Below are positions 9,902-18,149 of a stretch of 64,000 bases of DNA, piece after piece. Numbering within the stretch: position 1 is the stretch's first letter; each line of letters opens with the position of its first letter. The stretch spans positions 1 through 64,000 of the forward strand of contig NZ_FNWU01000002.1 of the NCBI RefSeq assembly GCF_900108505.1, given 5' to 3'. The position numbers were made by a program, and so were the translations under genes. The notes beneath the pieces are model-generated. The model searched no databases. It was given only the letters and a program-made list of their open reading frames with translations, and was not told the origin of the DNA. Origin of the DNA: Halopenitus malekzadehii (GTDB lineage Archaea; Halobacteriota; Halobacteria; Halobacteriales; Haloferacaceae).

Positions 9902-10472
9902 CATCCTTCCCCCCAAAGGGCGAGGATTCTCTGTACTTGGGCCGTGACGGATGAAGGATATCAAGCCACGTTCGACACCCCAGTTCGAGTTTCTAATGGA
10001 TACTTTGAAGTGCCAAGAATCGCATTACTCCGGTACGGTCAGGTCGGAACGGAGCGGATTCCGAACGACCTTCGGAGGTCGGTCGAGAGAGCTTTGCTCT
10101 CTCGTGATGACGAAAATTGAAAATTTTCGAACCACGGCCGACCCGCTCTCGTAACGAGGTAGTATCCGAAACGCCGACGCGGTGAACGCGAATCTTCGAA
10201 GGGTTCGTCTTGTACCCGTCGGCCTATGCAAGCCTAACGATAACTTCGAGTCCCGCGACGTGTCAGCGACTCCCTACTAGCACAAACAACAGATGGGAGT
10301 CAACGACGCTGAAGAAAGGAGTAACGGTCACTTGGCATAGCCAGACAGCCACCGACCACGACGGCTGGGTTAGCTGCGAACTCCCGTCAAGTGGCGGAGT
10401 CGTGGTTGCAAACCTGAAACTCTCACCGCTCGGGATTCCGCCGCCTGAAAGCGGGGGAGGATGTCAAGAGTA
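9902..10472 (+). mobile_element. decayed IS200/IS605-type element without transposase
   Basis: The stretch opens with TTGACATCC and a C-rich/G-rich stem (9899-9925), and closes with CGCTCGGG...CCTGAAAGCGGGGGAGGATGTCAAG (10429-10471), the layout of IS200/IS605-type right ends that finish in TCAA(G). No intact tnpA or tnpB is left. Inside is a ladder of hairpins: CGACC-TTCGGA-GGTCG near 10068-10083, CGAGAGAGC-TTT-GCTCTCTCG (10084-10104) and CGAAAATT-GAA-AATTTTCG (about 10113-10131). These could be structural RNA of the original element. Both the boundaries and the family are read from end structure only. Confidence 0.45.
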
Positions 10473-10496
10473 TTCGCGTACTACACGCTAGTGAGA

Positions 10497-10952
10497 ATGG
10501 ATGAGGTTACCAATGCGTTGTACGTGGGATCGATCGACGATGCTGGCGACCAGTCACGACTTGCGGAGCATCGCATCTCGGTGATTATTTCACTGACGTT
10601 TGCGGAACCCGAAACTGGCTTTCCGCCTGACGTGACCGTTGTACGTCTCCCGATGATGGATGGTCCCCAAAATGATCACCAGACATTTGTCAGAGCTGTC
10701 AATGAAACACTAACCAGGTGGGAAGCAGAGAACCGTGTGCTTGTCCACTGTTCAGCTGGTGCATCACGGAGTCCGGCGGTTGCTGCGACTGTCGTCTCAC
10801 TATCGACTGACCGAACGCTGGAGTCTGTCTTCCAGCAACTGAAAGAGGAGCGTGCTGCGGTTGAGCCGCACGAAGCGCTGCTTCGACAGGCTGCCAGTGT
10901 CTCCAACCGTGGTAGAGAATACGTCGAACAAGCCAAGAGAACGCGGGACTAA
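10497..10952 (+). CDS. dual-specificity (tyrosine) protein phosphatase-like protein
   Basis: This is a 151-residue phosphatase of the DSP/PTP fold. The P-loop HCSAGASRSP (about 81-90) matches H-C-x5-R-S with catalytic Cys and Arg present, and a general-acid Asp is offered by MMDGPQND. The N-terminal NALYVGSIDDA motif is typical of DSPs. Starting at the ATG at 10497 excludes twelve residues encoded partly by the adjoining IS end (GGATGTCAAG); an ATG inside that IS end (10461) is in frame, so transcription or translation from the IS end is possible. Substrate unknown; haloarchaeal DSPs are often found in mobile DNA. Confidence 0.85.
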   Translation: MDEVTNALYVGSIDDAGDQSRLAEHRISVIISLTFAEPETGFPPDVTVVRLPMMDGPQNDHQTFVRAVNETLTRWEAENRVLVHCSAGASRSPAVAATVVSLSTDRTLESVFQQLKEERAAVEPHEALLRQAASVSNRGREYVEQAKRTRD

Positions 10953-11010
10953 CACACTCATCGATCATTCTTCGTCAATGTCATCAACGGGTGATATCCC
11001 AACGCTCGGG

Positions 11011-11044
11011 AATCATCGCCCTTCAGGGCGGAGAGGATGTCAAA
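11011..11044 (+). mobile_element. solo IS200/IS605-like right end
   Basis: CGCTCGGGAATCATCGCCC with TTCAGGGCGGAGAGGATGTCAA repeats the plan of the end at 10429-10471: a CGCTCGGG lead, a C-rich/G-rich stem around TTCAG, and the terminal GGATGTCAA. No element body is recognisable between 10472 and here except the phosphatase gene, so that gene lies between two such ends. Confidence 0.45.
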
Positions 11045-11224
11045 ACCAATATATCTTATAAGAAAACTCCAAATTCACCTAACCGCGCTGATGATGATAA
11101 ACACACCTGGTTCTTGTGGGTTCGAAGTAGGTGCACCCGCTCGGTAGTGATTCGCTCGCGCAAGCGCTCGTCAGAAATAGTTGAGCATTTAACCATTCCC
11201 CCGCCAGATAACACAGTCCCCCGA

Positions 11225-11584
11225 ATGGTCGACGTCCTCCTCGTGGAAGACACCGATATGCAGCGCGCACTCCTGCGCGGGTTTCTCACCCCCGAACACA
11301 CGGTCGTGGGGGTCGCCGAGACCGGCGAGGAGGCGATCCGCAAGGCGGACCGCACCGCCCCCGACGTGGTCGTGATGGACATCGACCTGCCCGGCACCGA
11401 CGGGATCGAGGCCACTCGGACGATCAAACGGGCCAACCCTGAGGTCGCGGTCGTGATGAGCACCGCGATGGTGACCGAGGAGATTCGCGACCGCGCCACC
11501 GACGCCGGGGCGGACGCCTACCTCACCAAACCCTTCAGCAAGGACGACCTGCTCGCCACGATCGACGAGGCGTGTGCACGTTGA
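11225..11584 (+). CDS. single-domain response regulator (CheY-like receiver)
   Basis: The 119-residue protein is a lone receiver domain: acidic pair in LLVEDTD (residues 5-11), phosphoacceptor Asp in VVVMDIDLPG (about 53), Thr/Ser in VVMSTAM (about 82) and Lys in LTKPFS (about 104). All signature residues are present and no output domain follows. The start is set by a TATA-like ATTTAA at 11188-11193, about 35 bp upstream, consistent with a very short leader. GC and codon use return to core-like values here. The partner kinase is not in the window; the next genes encode secreted proteins. Confidence 0.92.
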   Translation: MVDVLLVEDTDMQRALLRGFLTPEHTVVGVAETGEEAIRKADRTAPDVVVMDIDLPGTDGIEATRTIKRANPEVAVVMSTAMVTEEIRDRATDAGADAYLTKPFSKDDLLATIDEACAR

Positions 11585-11661
11585 CCGTGGTGAATACTAC
11601 CGCCCAACACCAACGCTACACGCCAACACACCGAACCCTTCAAACCCTCGAATTCGGCACG

Positions 11662-11706
11662 TTAGGGTGCCCTAACTAGCCGATACCGGACATTAGGATC
11701 CTCTAA
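11662..11706. promoter_or_regulatory. tandem palindromic operator-like sites
   Basis: TTAGGGTGCCCTAA (11662-11675) and TTAGGATCCTCTAA (11693-11706) are two near-perfect palindromes of the form TTAGG-N4-CYTAA, both followed by CTA. Their starts are 31 bp apart, about three helical turns, so a dimeric regulator could bind both on one face. They lie 114-158 bp before the secreted-protein gene at 11820, with a TTACAAA TATA-like box (11728-11734) in between. The regulator is not known. Confidence 0.55.
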
Positions 11707-11819
11707 CTACTGGGTAGGCCGGGCTTACAAAGGGGGTAGGGGTAGATGTATGATATAGAGACGCCGGCCGGGGGCACCGACGCCCGCCGCGCTGACGCGT
11801 ACACAAGGAGATAACAACT

Positions 11820-12365
11820 ATGGCACGACCCAAAGGAAAGCTGCTTGCGCTGGTATTGGTCTTCGGAGCGATCACGGTCGTCACGGCCACGGGCGCATTC
11901 ACCACGGTGGAGGCGGAACGGACCGCCGAAGTGAACGTCGCCGGTGACGCGAACGCGCTCGTCGGGCTCGAACCCGGTAGCGGTGCTGGGGCAGACGGAT
12001 ACGTCGACGATAGCGGAGATGAGATCCAGATCGATTTGTCGGGGGGAAGTGACTCTCAGGGTGTGAACCTGAACGCCACAACGGAGTTCGATAACATACT
12101 GCAGATATCGAACAACGGCGAGAACGAGGTCAACATCTCCGTCAACACGAACGGTGACAATGAGCAGTACGTGAGCGTGTACAACGGAACGGACTACGAC
12201 GACAGCTCACAGGAGATCACGAACGGAACGAACAACGCCACCGTGCCGTCCGGAGAGATGATCGAAGTGTCCATCCGGATCGACATCACCGGAGATGACA
12301 CGCTCTCGAAGAACGATGAGCTCCTCAGCAACATCGAGATCGTCGCCGAGAGCACGGGTAACTAA
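11820..12365 (+). CDS. secreted DUF1102-like protein
   Basis: This 181-residue protein has a signal peptide (basic RPKGK, hydrophobic LLALVLVFGAITVVTATGA) and an acidic, Asn/Ser-rich mature part with several potential N-glycosylation sequons (NATT, NVSV-like NISV, NGTD, NGTN, NATV). The pattern IEVSIRIDITGDDTL with ENEVNISV resembles DUF1102-type archaeal exported proteins, which look like small beta-sandwich surface subunits. AAGGAG 9 bp before the ATG is a strong Shine-Dalgarno, unusual in a mostly leaderless organism. Together with the next gene (110 bp on) it probably forms a cell-surface unit. No membrane anchor is visible, so it is presumably released or assembled onto a partner. Confidence 0.8.
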   Translation: MARPKGKLLALVLVFGAITVVTATGAFTTVEAERTAEVNVAGDANALVGLEPGSGAGADGYVDDSGDEIQIDLSGGSDSQGVNLNATTEFDNILQISNNGENEVNISVNTNGDNEQYVSVYNGTDYDDSSQEITNGTNNATVPSGEMIEVSIRIDITGDDTLSKNDELLSNIEIVAESTGN

Positions 12366-12475
12366 CCCAGTCTCCCCTCACAACGATTCGGCTCGCCCTC
12401 ACTGAGCGACGTTCGGTATCACGTCTCTCCTGACGGAGGACGGTTCATTACACCACCACTAGCCACCACGCCACA

Positions 12476-14647
12476 ATGAAACTCCGCTCCATCACCGCCG
12501 CGCTCGTCGTACTCTTCGCGCTCGGCGCGGTAGTGGCGACCGGAGCGGTGCTGGGGACCGCGGGCTCGCCGACGGAGTCCCTTTTTAACGGCGAGCCGGA
12601 CGTCGAATTCGGCGCGGCCAACGGGACGAACGGGAACTACGTCGTGAGCGACGACGACGGCGAGCTCCGGATCGACCTCACGGATCCGGGCGTGAACGCG
12701 GAGGCGTACACGACCGTCGACCGGGTCTTCTACCTGCACAACCAGGACACCCAGGACGTCCTCGTGTGGGTGACCCACGACGGCGGCGAGCGGGTCTCGA
12801 TGGCGAGCGACGAGGGCGGCCGGCCGATCGAGGGCGAGGAGAACGCGGTCACGCTCGCGCCGGGCGAGCGCGTGGTCGTGAACGTCGGCCTGGACAGCCG
12901 GGGGATCGAGGAGGGCGACCGGCTCCTCACGAGCGTGACGATCCACACCGGCTACGAGCTCGAGGAGGAGGTCGGCGACGGCAACGACACCGACGAGAAC
13001 GCGTCCGACGGCGGCGGTGGCGTCGGCGGAGGCGGTGGCGGCGGTGGCGGCGTGCCGGACGAGGAGACCCCGGAAACGACGCCCGGCGAGGAGGGCGAAC
13101 GGGACGAACCGGGTGAGGAGGGCGAACAGCCCGAGGGCGACGCGCCCGGCGAGGACGTGATCGACTCCGAGACCGGCGTGGAGGTCGAGTTCGAGGGCGA
13201 GACGGAGGATGGAACCCCCGACGTGGACGGCGGTGAGGGATCCGACGCCGATGCCGGGATTACGGTCCGTGAACTCTCGAACGAGGACCTCGATGCGATC
13301 GACGCCACCGCCAGGGACGGCAACCCGCGAGCGGTGATCTCGACGGCGGAGGACGAGGACGGCGACGGCGTCAACGACGAGAGTGACGACTCCGAGGGGG
13401 ACGCGATCGACCTCGCGGAAGGCACCATCGTGACGAACGTCGGGAAACCGGCCCGGCTCTCGGGCGAGCGGTCGACGATCAGCGTTTCGAGCGGGGTGAC
13501 GGAGCAGGACCGGATCGTGCGCGCAGTGGACATCGAGCCCCCCGAGAACCGCCGGGACCGGCCGGCCACGGTGCGGCTGCGCGTCGACCGCGACCGGTTC
13601 GGCGACGCCGACCCCTCGGGCGCGACCCTCGGCCACCGGACCGAGACCGGCTGGGAGCTGCTCGACACCACCGTGACGGAGACGACCGAGGACTACGTGG
13701 TCGTGTCGGCGCGCACGCGTAGCTTCTCCCCGTTCGCGGTCTTCGTCGACCCGGACGTCACCTACCAGTGGACGCTGCCGGACGGGACCACCCAGAGCGG
13801 CCGAGTGCTCGAGTACACCTTCGCGGAGCCGGGCCAGTACGATGTCGGACTCACCGTCCGCGACGCCCTCGGCCGCGAGAGCTCGACCACCCGGACGGTC
13901 ATCGCCAACGACGTGCCGACCGCCGAGGTCTCCGCGGAGTACGACCGGGCGGCCGAGGTGGCGACCCTCACCGCGGACGTCGAGAACGAGGTCGGCGACG
14001 CGACGGTGACTTGGACGTTCGCCGACGGGACCACGAAGACCGGCAAGACGGTTACCCATCCCCTCGAGCCCGGCGAGCACGTCGTCGACGTGCGCGTGGC
14101 AGACGAGTACGGAGCCGCCACGGAGACCACCGAGCGCGTCGCGGTCGCGACCGGCTGGTCGGTCGTCTCCGAGCTCTCGGCGCTGGGCATCGGCAGCACG
14201 ATCGTCTGGCAGACGCTCCTGTCGCTGACCGCCCTCGGCCTCATCGTCGCCGCCTACCGGTACCTCCCGTGGGGACGCATCATTCCCGAGGGTCGCGGCC
14301 CGCGGATCACGGTCCTCGAGGATCCCCGGGTGACCCTCGAGACGAACCGGTTCGAGATCGGCGCGCTGACCGTCGTCGATCCGCAGGTCGCGCTCGACAC
14401 GATCTCGATCGATATCGTCGACGAAGAGGGGACGGAGATCGTCCGCAAGCGCCTCGAGATCGTCGGCGATCGCGAGTACACGGCCGAAGACGAGACGATC
14501 GTCGTGCCGCCGGGAACCGACCTCGACCCCGAGGGGAACTACCGGATCCGGGTGACCGCCCGCAACGTGCGCGACCGGACCGGGTCGCTCGAGGGATCGT
14601 CGATCCGGATCGTCTCCACGCTCACGGACCCGGTGCCGGCGGTTTGA
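12476..14647 (+). CDS. large surface protein: DUF1102-like, PGF-pre-PGF-like and PKD-like domains with C-terminal anchor
   Basis: The 723-residue protein begins with a signal peptide (about 1-28) and a DUF1102-like domain (about 30-165) related to the preceding gene product. A Gly-rich linker and a highly acidic Pro/Glu stretch (about 180-270) follow. Next is a PGF-pre-PGF-like domain (about 290-430, ending with SFSPFAVF), then PKD-like beta domains (YQWTLPDGTTQSGRVLEYTF and a second VTWTFADGTTKTGKTV copy). A transmembrane helix (about 575-592) is followed by a cytoplasmic beta domain (about 600-720). It reads as a surface protein anchored with a large intracellular tail, likely a partner or anchor for the smaller secreted protein. 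Confidence 0.82.
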   Translation: MKLRSITAALVVLFALGAVVATGAVLGTAGSPTESLFNGEPDVEFGAANGTNGNYVVSDDDGELRIDLTDPGVNAEAYTTVDRVFYLHNQDTQDVLVWVTHDGGERVSMASDEGGRPIEGEENAVTLAPGERVVVNVGLDSRGIEEGDRLLTSVTIHTGYELEEEVGDGNDTDENASDGGGGVGGGGGGGGGVPDEETPETTPGEEGERDEPGEEGEQPEGDAPGEDVIDSETGVEVEFEGETEDGTPDVDGGEGSDADAGITVRELSNEDLDAIDATARDGNPRAVISTAEDEDGDGVNDESDDSEGDAIDLAEGTIVTNVGKPARLSGERSTISVSSGVTEQDRIVRAVDIEPPENRRDRPATVRLRVDRDRFGDADPSGATLGHRTETGWELLDTTVTETTEDYVVVSARTRSFSPFAVFVDPDVTYQWTLPDGTTQSGRVLEYTFAEPGQYDVGLTVRDALGRESSTTRTVIANDVPTAEVSAEYDRAAEVATLTADVENEVGDATVTWTFADGTTKTGKTVTHPLEPGEHVVDVRVADEYGAATETTERVAVATGWSVVSELSALGIGSTIVWQTLLSLTALGLIVAAYRYLPWGRIIPEGRGPRITVLEDPRVTLETNRFEIGALTVVDPQVALDTISIDIVDEEGTEIVRKRLEIVGDREYTAEDETIVVPPGTDLDPEGNYRIRVTARNVRDRTGSLEGSSIRIVSTLTDPVPAV

Positions 14648-14659
14648 TCCGGCGGTTTG

Positions 14660-14673
14660 CTCCCCGCGGGGAG
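14660..14673. terminator. GC palindrome after the surface protein gene
   Basis: CTCCCCGCGGGGAG is a perfect 14-bp palindrome 13 bp after the stop codon. It is not followed by a T-run on the plus strand, so it may act as an RNA-stability hairpin rather than a classic archaeal terminator. Confidence 0.35.
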
Positions 14674-14762
14674 ACCGGCCACTGCGGACCTGTCGATCTG
14701 GGTCAGCGGTGACCGGACGTGGTCCGATGGTCGTTCCCGATGAGCTACCAATCGCTGAATAT

Positions 14763-15887
14763 CTACATTATATTAGCGGCTTCCCGTTTGACCTCTGGTA
14801 GTGGGTGCACGTATTTTTCAGCAGAGGCCCGGCTCTTCTGCCGAAGTTGATCAGCGACCACCTTGAGACTCTTCGTCTCAGCGAAAACATATGTTCCAAT
14901 ACTGTGCCGAAACGAGTACCAGACCAGATTTCGACCCTGGCTTTTGATTCCGGCTTCATCCATTAGGTTCCGAAGAAGGTCATTCAATGTCCCGGATGAG
15001 TATGGGTTCCCCTTGCGAGTTAGCCAGATCACATCGCGCCCATCGTACAGTTCCATCAACTCGCGCTGGTCTAACCATTTGTCCAACGCGAGGGCACCTT
15101 CATCAGTCAAATCAGCCCGCCAGTGCGTATCATTCTTCGGAGCTTCACCCTCCGGGATATAGATTGTTTTTTCAGATGGTTCGTACCACTGGACTTTCAT
15201 CCTACCAACAAGGTCGGGACGCCATCCATGACTGCGTGCTGTCCGGATGAGGGATGGGATATGCCAATCGTTATTGATTCGGTCCCAATCATCGGGGACA
15301 ACTGTCTCTTTTGGCTTTCCGAGTTCTTGTGCGATGTGTGCCTTCCAGCGGTCGCGTTCGTCAGGTGTTAGATTATTGTAGCTTGGGATGGATTTGTACG
15401 TAAGCGAAGTTTCCCACAGTTGCTTTAATTCAGGTCGCGTGAACGGATCCGGCTTGTTCTCCTTTTTCGCTTCGGCATCTGAAAACTCGTACTCTGGAGT
15501 CCAGTCGACATTCTGGAACTCAAACCAGTTCCTCAATGCGTCATTGAATTTTCGCTTCGATCCCTCTGCGTATGGTTCACCGTTACCCTTGCAGAATTCG
15601 TCTACCTCGAGTGCGCGATTAACTTTGTCAGCGTCATCGGTCGTGATCTCTGTCTTTATCTCGTGCTGGTTCCAGAACCACTTCACAGCTCGGTGAACGC
15701 GGTAAACCCGCTTCTCAACTGCAGTATCAGCATATCCGACTTTCTTCTTAGGGTTCTTGCCTTCTTTCTGGAGATAGTTAGCGAACCGAGCAAGTTTCGC
15801 GGAGTATATCTCAGACTGACGATTGTTGAGCAGTGATAGCTGCTCAGAAGAGATGACTTCTGATTGATCCCCCGGATTAGAGCTCAC
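14763..15887 (-). CDS. tyrosine recombinase / integrase, paralogue of the one at 7777
   Basis: The 374-residue protein matches the first integrase along its length, including the SYNNLTPDERDRW module (about 170-185), SHGWRPDL (box I Arg), VWYSFRHSIGTY (box II with Tyr in place of the first His) and SAEKYVHP with the nucleophile Tyr. It is convergent with the surface-protein gene. No tRNA or repeat of the tRNA-Glu 3' end is present around it, so its target is not apparent. AT-richer codon use than the genes to its left marks the start of foreign DNA. An in-frame ATG near the first residues gives the chosen start. Confidence 0.88.
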   Translation of the reverse strand: MSSNPGDQSEVISSEQLSLLNNRQSEIYSAKLARFANYLQKEGKNPKKKVGYADTAVEKRVYRVHRAVKWFWNQHEIKTEITTDDADKVNRALEVDEFCKGNGEPYAEGSKRKFNDALRNWFEFQNVDWTPEYEFSDAEAKKENKPDPFTRPELKQLWETSLTYKSIPSYNNLTPDERDRWKAHIAQELGKPKETVVPDDWDRINNDWHIPSLIRTARSHGWRPDLVGRMKVQWYEPSEKTIYIPEGEAPKNDTHWRADLTDEGALALDKWLDQRELMELYDGRDVIWLTRKGNPYSSGTLNDLLRNLMDEAGIKSQGRNLVWYSFRHSIGTYVFAETKSLKVVADQLRQKSRASAEKYVHPLPEVKREAANIM

Positions 15888-16348
15888 AGAGAACCACCTG
15901 CAGGCGTGTCTGGCCCCTCTAGTGATTCGAGAATGCGGTGGTTGAGACCAACCAAGAGGACTAACCTTATTTTCCCGCTCCGATACTGGTTCGTCATCGA
16001 ACTGTGCCGCGGTATTATCCAGGGTGGTTTAAAACTCAGGCTTATACTCAGTATCCACCCAAGATACTGAGCGAAATCATCTACGTACGAGTGATCGAAT
16101 AACACCTACTCTGTCTCTTTAGAGCCTGAAACCCCGATAAATGACTGTTTCGTTTAATTCATCGGTGTATTCCCTACGTGGGCCAATCTGCGGATTACTG
16201 TCACAGAATTAGCAACTGGTGCTATCAGAAATGCACAAAACCGAAAGAAAGCGTAGATATCAGTTGGAAATTCGGATACGTGAGGACAGATTACGTTCCG
16301 TGCTGCGTTGCTACTGCTGCCAAGAGTTCCTACAGTTGAGTCAGAACA
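15888..16348. other. intergenic, AT-rich, with a 9-bp hairpin
   Basis: No gene is visible. CTCAGTATC (16047-16055) and GATACTGAG (16063-16071) form a perfect 9-bp inverted repeat with a 7-nt loop, and a TTTTAAA box lies at 16029-16035 on the integrase side. This could be an operator or integrase binding site. Nothing else stands out. Confidence 0.4.
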
Positions 16349-16633
16349 TCACGATGTGACTGCACGTGCAATATGGACCAGATCGATCTCGTATCCTTCA
16401 GTTATCCCCATCTGGATATGGTGATCTGTCTTGTCAGAATGTCTTTCCATTATTGCTGAATACGTCTCAGTGACTTCCTGAGTTTGATTTGAATCCCGTG
16501 AATCATCTACAATCAGCATCTCATCAATTCCATCACAGTCGTCGCAGAGAACGTATACCAAGGTCTTTTGACCCGGATCCACCACATCAACTCCACACCT
16601 GCTATCCGAATCAATCTCATTACAGTTCGTCAT
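16349..16633 (-). CDS. small hypothetical protein with Cys pairs
   Basis: A 94-residue acidic protein with CNEIDSDSRC near the N-terminus and LCDDCD at about 30-35, possibly a zinc site. No family is recognised. Its start codon overlaps the stop of the upstream gene by 4 nt (ATGA type), so the two are translationally coupled, which supports both being real. Confidence 0.55.
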   Translation of the reverse strand: MTNCNEIDSDSRCGVDVVDPGQKTLVYVLCDDCDGIDEMLIVDDSRDSNQTQEVTETYSAIMERHSDKTDHHIQMGITEGYEIDLVHIARAVTS

Positions 16634-16839
16634 AAGCTGAATAACTCTCCTGATTTACGTTCAGACGCTTCGGTCTCGCTAATTTCACTCACATTCAGTT
16701 CGTGTAGCTCGGAACAGCCCTTTCCTGGACAGCCTCTAACTCCTGATGGATACACTCCGCTTTCCTGGTCATAGATCCACTCAATCGTCGCCAAACACTT
16801 CTGGCACTTGTACGTAATTAGATGCGGCATATCTTCCAC
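16630..16839 (-). CDS. small zinc-ribbon protein
   Basis: A 69-residue protein with CQKC at about 12-15 and CPGKGC at about 37-42, a typical two-knuckle zinc ribbon. The acidic C-terminal half is likely disordered. It overlaps the next gene (16349-16633) by 4 nt and precedes it in a two-gene operon. An ATG three residues later (16830) is an alternative start. Such CPxCG-type microproteins are abundant in haloarchaea; the role here is unknown. Confidence 0.65.
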   Translation of the reverse strand: MEDMPHLITYKCQKCLATIEWIYDQESGVYPSGVRGCPGKGCSELHELNVSEISETEASERKSGELFSL

Positions 16840-16969
16840 TCCGTTATATTGTCATTCTTACTGTGGACGGTACTGAGGGCGTCCGGAGCGAGTAGATCGT
16901 TCGAGTCAACCATTCGATACACACTGAGCCAAACGGGGTGGAATGCCTTCAGCAATTGCCGATTGAGTC

Positions 16970-17425
16970 TTACTGAGACCTCGGTCCGCCGAGGCTGTGT
17001 TCAGAGAGAGACTCGTCAAAAAGCAACTGCGCGACAGGAGATGTGATTGCGACAGTTGTTGCCAATGCTAAGAAGTTCCGGTCAGGACGTATCTTTTTCT
17101 GATCTGATTGATATTCGATCACACCTAGACTATCAAGCTTTGGGAGATGCGTCTGAATCAACGCAGTATAGACGTTATGGTACCTTGACCCGGTCGCAGA
17201 ATCCACGCCCGTGTCCTCTTCGACAGCGACGATTTCACGGGCCAGTTGACTTGCGTCTATCATTTCTACCTCATCCGCACTGTCATAAGATAAATGCCGG
17301 TTTGACGACAGCATCCGGTCTGCGATGAGTGCGACGATTAATCGTCGACGCGAGGCACGAAGTGCATGGTGCAGTGCCGATAGTGATGGATCAATGTAGC
17401 ACTTGGGCTGAGGAGTTCGTTGCAT
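16970..17425 (-). CDS. winged-helix regulator, DUF7344-like
   Basis: The 151-residue protein has a helical start with ALRASRRRLIVALIAD (about 22-40), a long loop, then YTALIQTHLPKLDSLGVIEY (about 85-105), which is the recognition-helix and wing part of the DUF7344-type haloarchaeal winged helix. It is paralogous to the upstream gene product and its start overlaps that gene's stop by one base, so they form an operon. Probably DNA-binding. No metal or ligand site is seen. Confidence 0.75.
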   Translation of the reverse strand: MQRTPQPKCYIDPSLSALHHALRASRRRLIVALIADRMLSSNRHLSYDSADEVEMIDASQLAREIVAVEEDTGVDSATGSRYHNVYTALIQTHLPKLDSLGVIEYQSDQKKIRPDRNFLALATTVAITSPVAQLLFDESLSEHSLGGPRSQ

Positions 17426-17940
17426 TATTCGCTCACCCCTGATGGCGAATTCATAATGTTGATCGCTTGCTCAATGCCGAGGAGCAGAGATTCAAGTTGG
17501 TAGACACCGACCTCTGGCTGAACCTTCTTTCCACGTTCGTCGTAGGTTATCACACCAGCTTCGTCAAGTTTCGATAAGTGGTGTTGGATCAGGCTGATAT
17601 ACACCGTCTTTCGATCCGTAGACTCGTTGAAGGTATCCTCAGCGATGTGCTCGGCAACGTCACCAACTGGAATCTGGGGGGTCTCATCCCCGTCGTGGTC
17701 ACGAACCAGGGCTGCGAGGATGAAAATAAACCGGCGGCGGCGCTTAGAGCTGATGATTTCGTAGACATCGTCTAGATTAAGGCTATACTGTTTATGTTGA
17801 TCCGGCTGATCACAATCGTGGCTATCACCGCAAACGAACGCGGTCTCACCAGTACAGAGTTGTTTACAGGTCTCTACATCTCGATTGATCGGAACGCCGA
17901 ATTTTTCACGATCGGCGTGCGTAGTGTCGTCTGCCGTCAT
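17425..17940 (-). CDS. winged-helix regulator, DUF7344-like, with N-terminal Cys cluster
   Basis: About 171 residues from the ATG at 17940. The N-terminal 45 residues hold four Cys (CKQLC, FVCGD, HDCD), a possible zinc or redox site. The remainder is a winged helix with IISSKRRRRFIFILAAL and YISLIQHHLSKLDEAGVITYD, matching the DUF7344 pattern and the next gene. A GTG four codons upstream is an alternative start. It is first in a two-gene operon. The two paralogues may heterodimerise (inference). Confidence 0.75.
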   Translation of the reverse strand: MTADDTTHADREKFGVPINRDVETCKQLCTGETAFVCGDSHDCDQPDQHKQYSLNLDDVYEIISSKRRRRFIFILAALVRDHDGDETPQIPVGDVAEHIAEDTFNESTDRKTVYISLIQHHLSKLDEAGVITYDERGKKVQPEVGVYQLESLLLGIEQAINIMNSPSGVSE

Positions 17941-18149
17941 ACTCGGCGGCACAGGGGTCGGTGCTAGGACACCGGCCCCGGCTTTCTACCGAGGCATCCT
18001 GCGCCTATCTGTGTCGACACTCAGTTATCAACTTAAACATACGCTTTTCAGATATGTGGTAGCATCTGGATGGTTTCGTGACACTCTCCAAGACCAGTCG
18101 GCCCCACTGCTGAAATTCGTAGCCAAGATCGCGGCACTCTGTGTTAGCG

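Noticed and set aside
11100-11150. Possible second att copy (GTGGGTTCGAAGTAGGTG) resembling a tRNA T-arm
   Set aside because: Only the GGGTTCGAA core matches tRNA-Glu and the rest does not align, so it is not a convincing attachment site.
12419-14080. 553-residue minus-strand frame opposite the surface protein
   Set aside because: Composition is typical of a reverse-strand shadow and the plus strand has clear signal peptide, domains and transmembrane helix.
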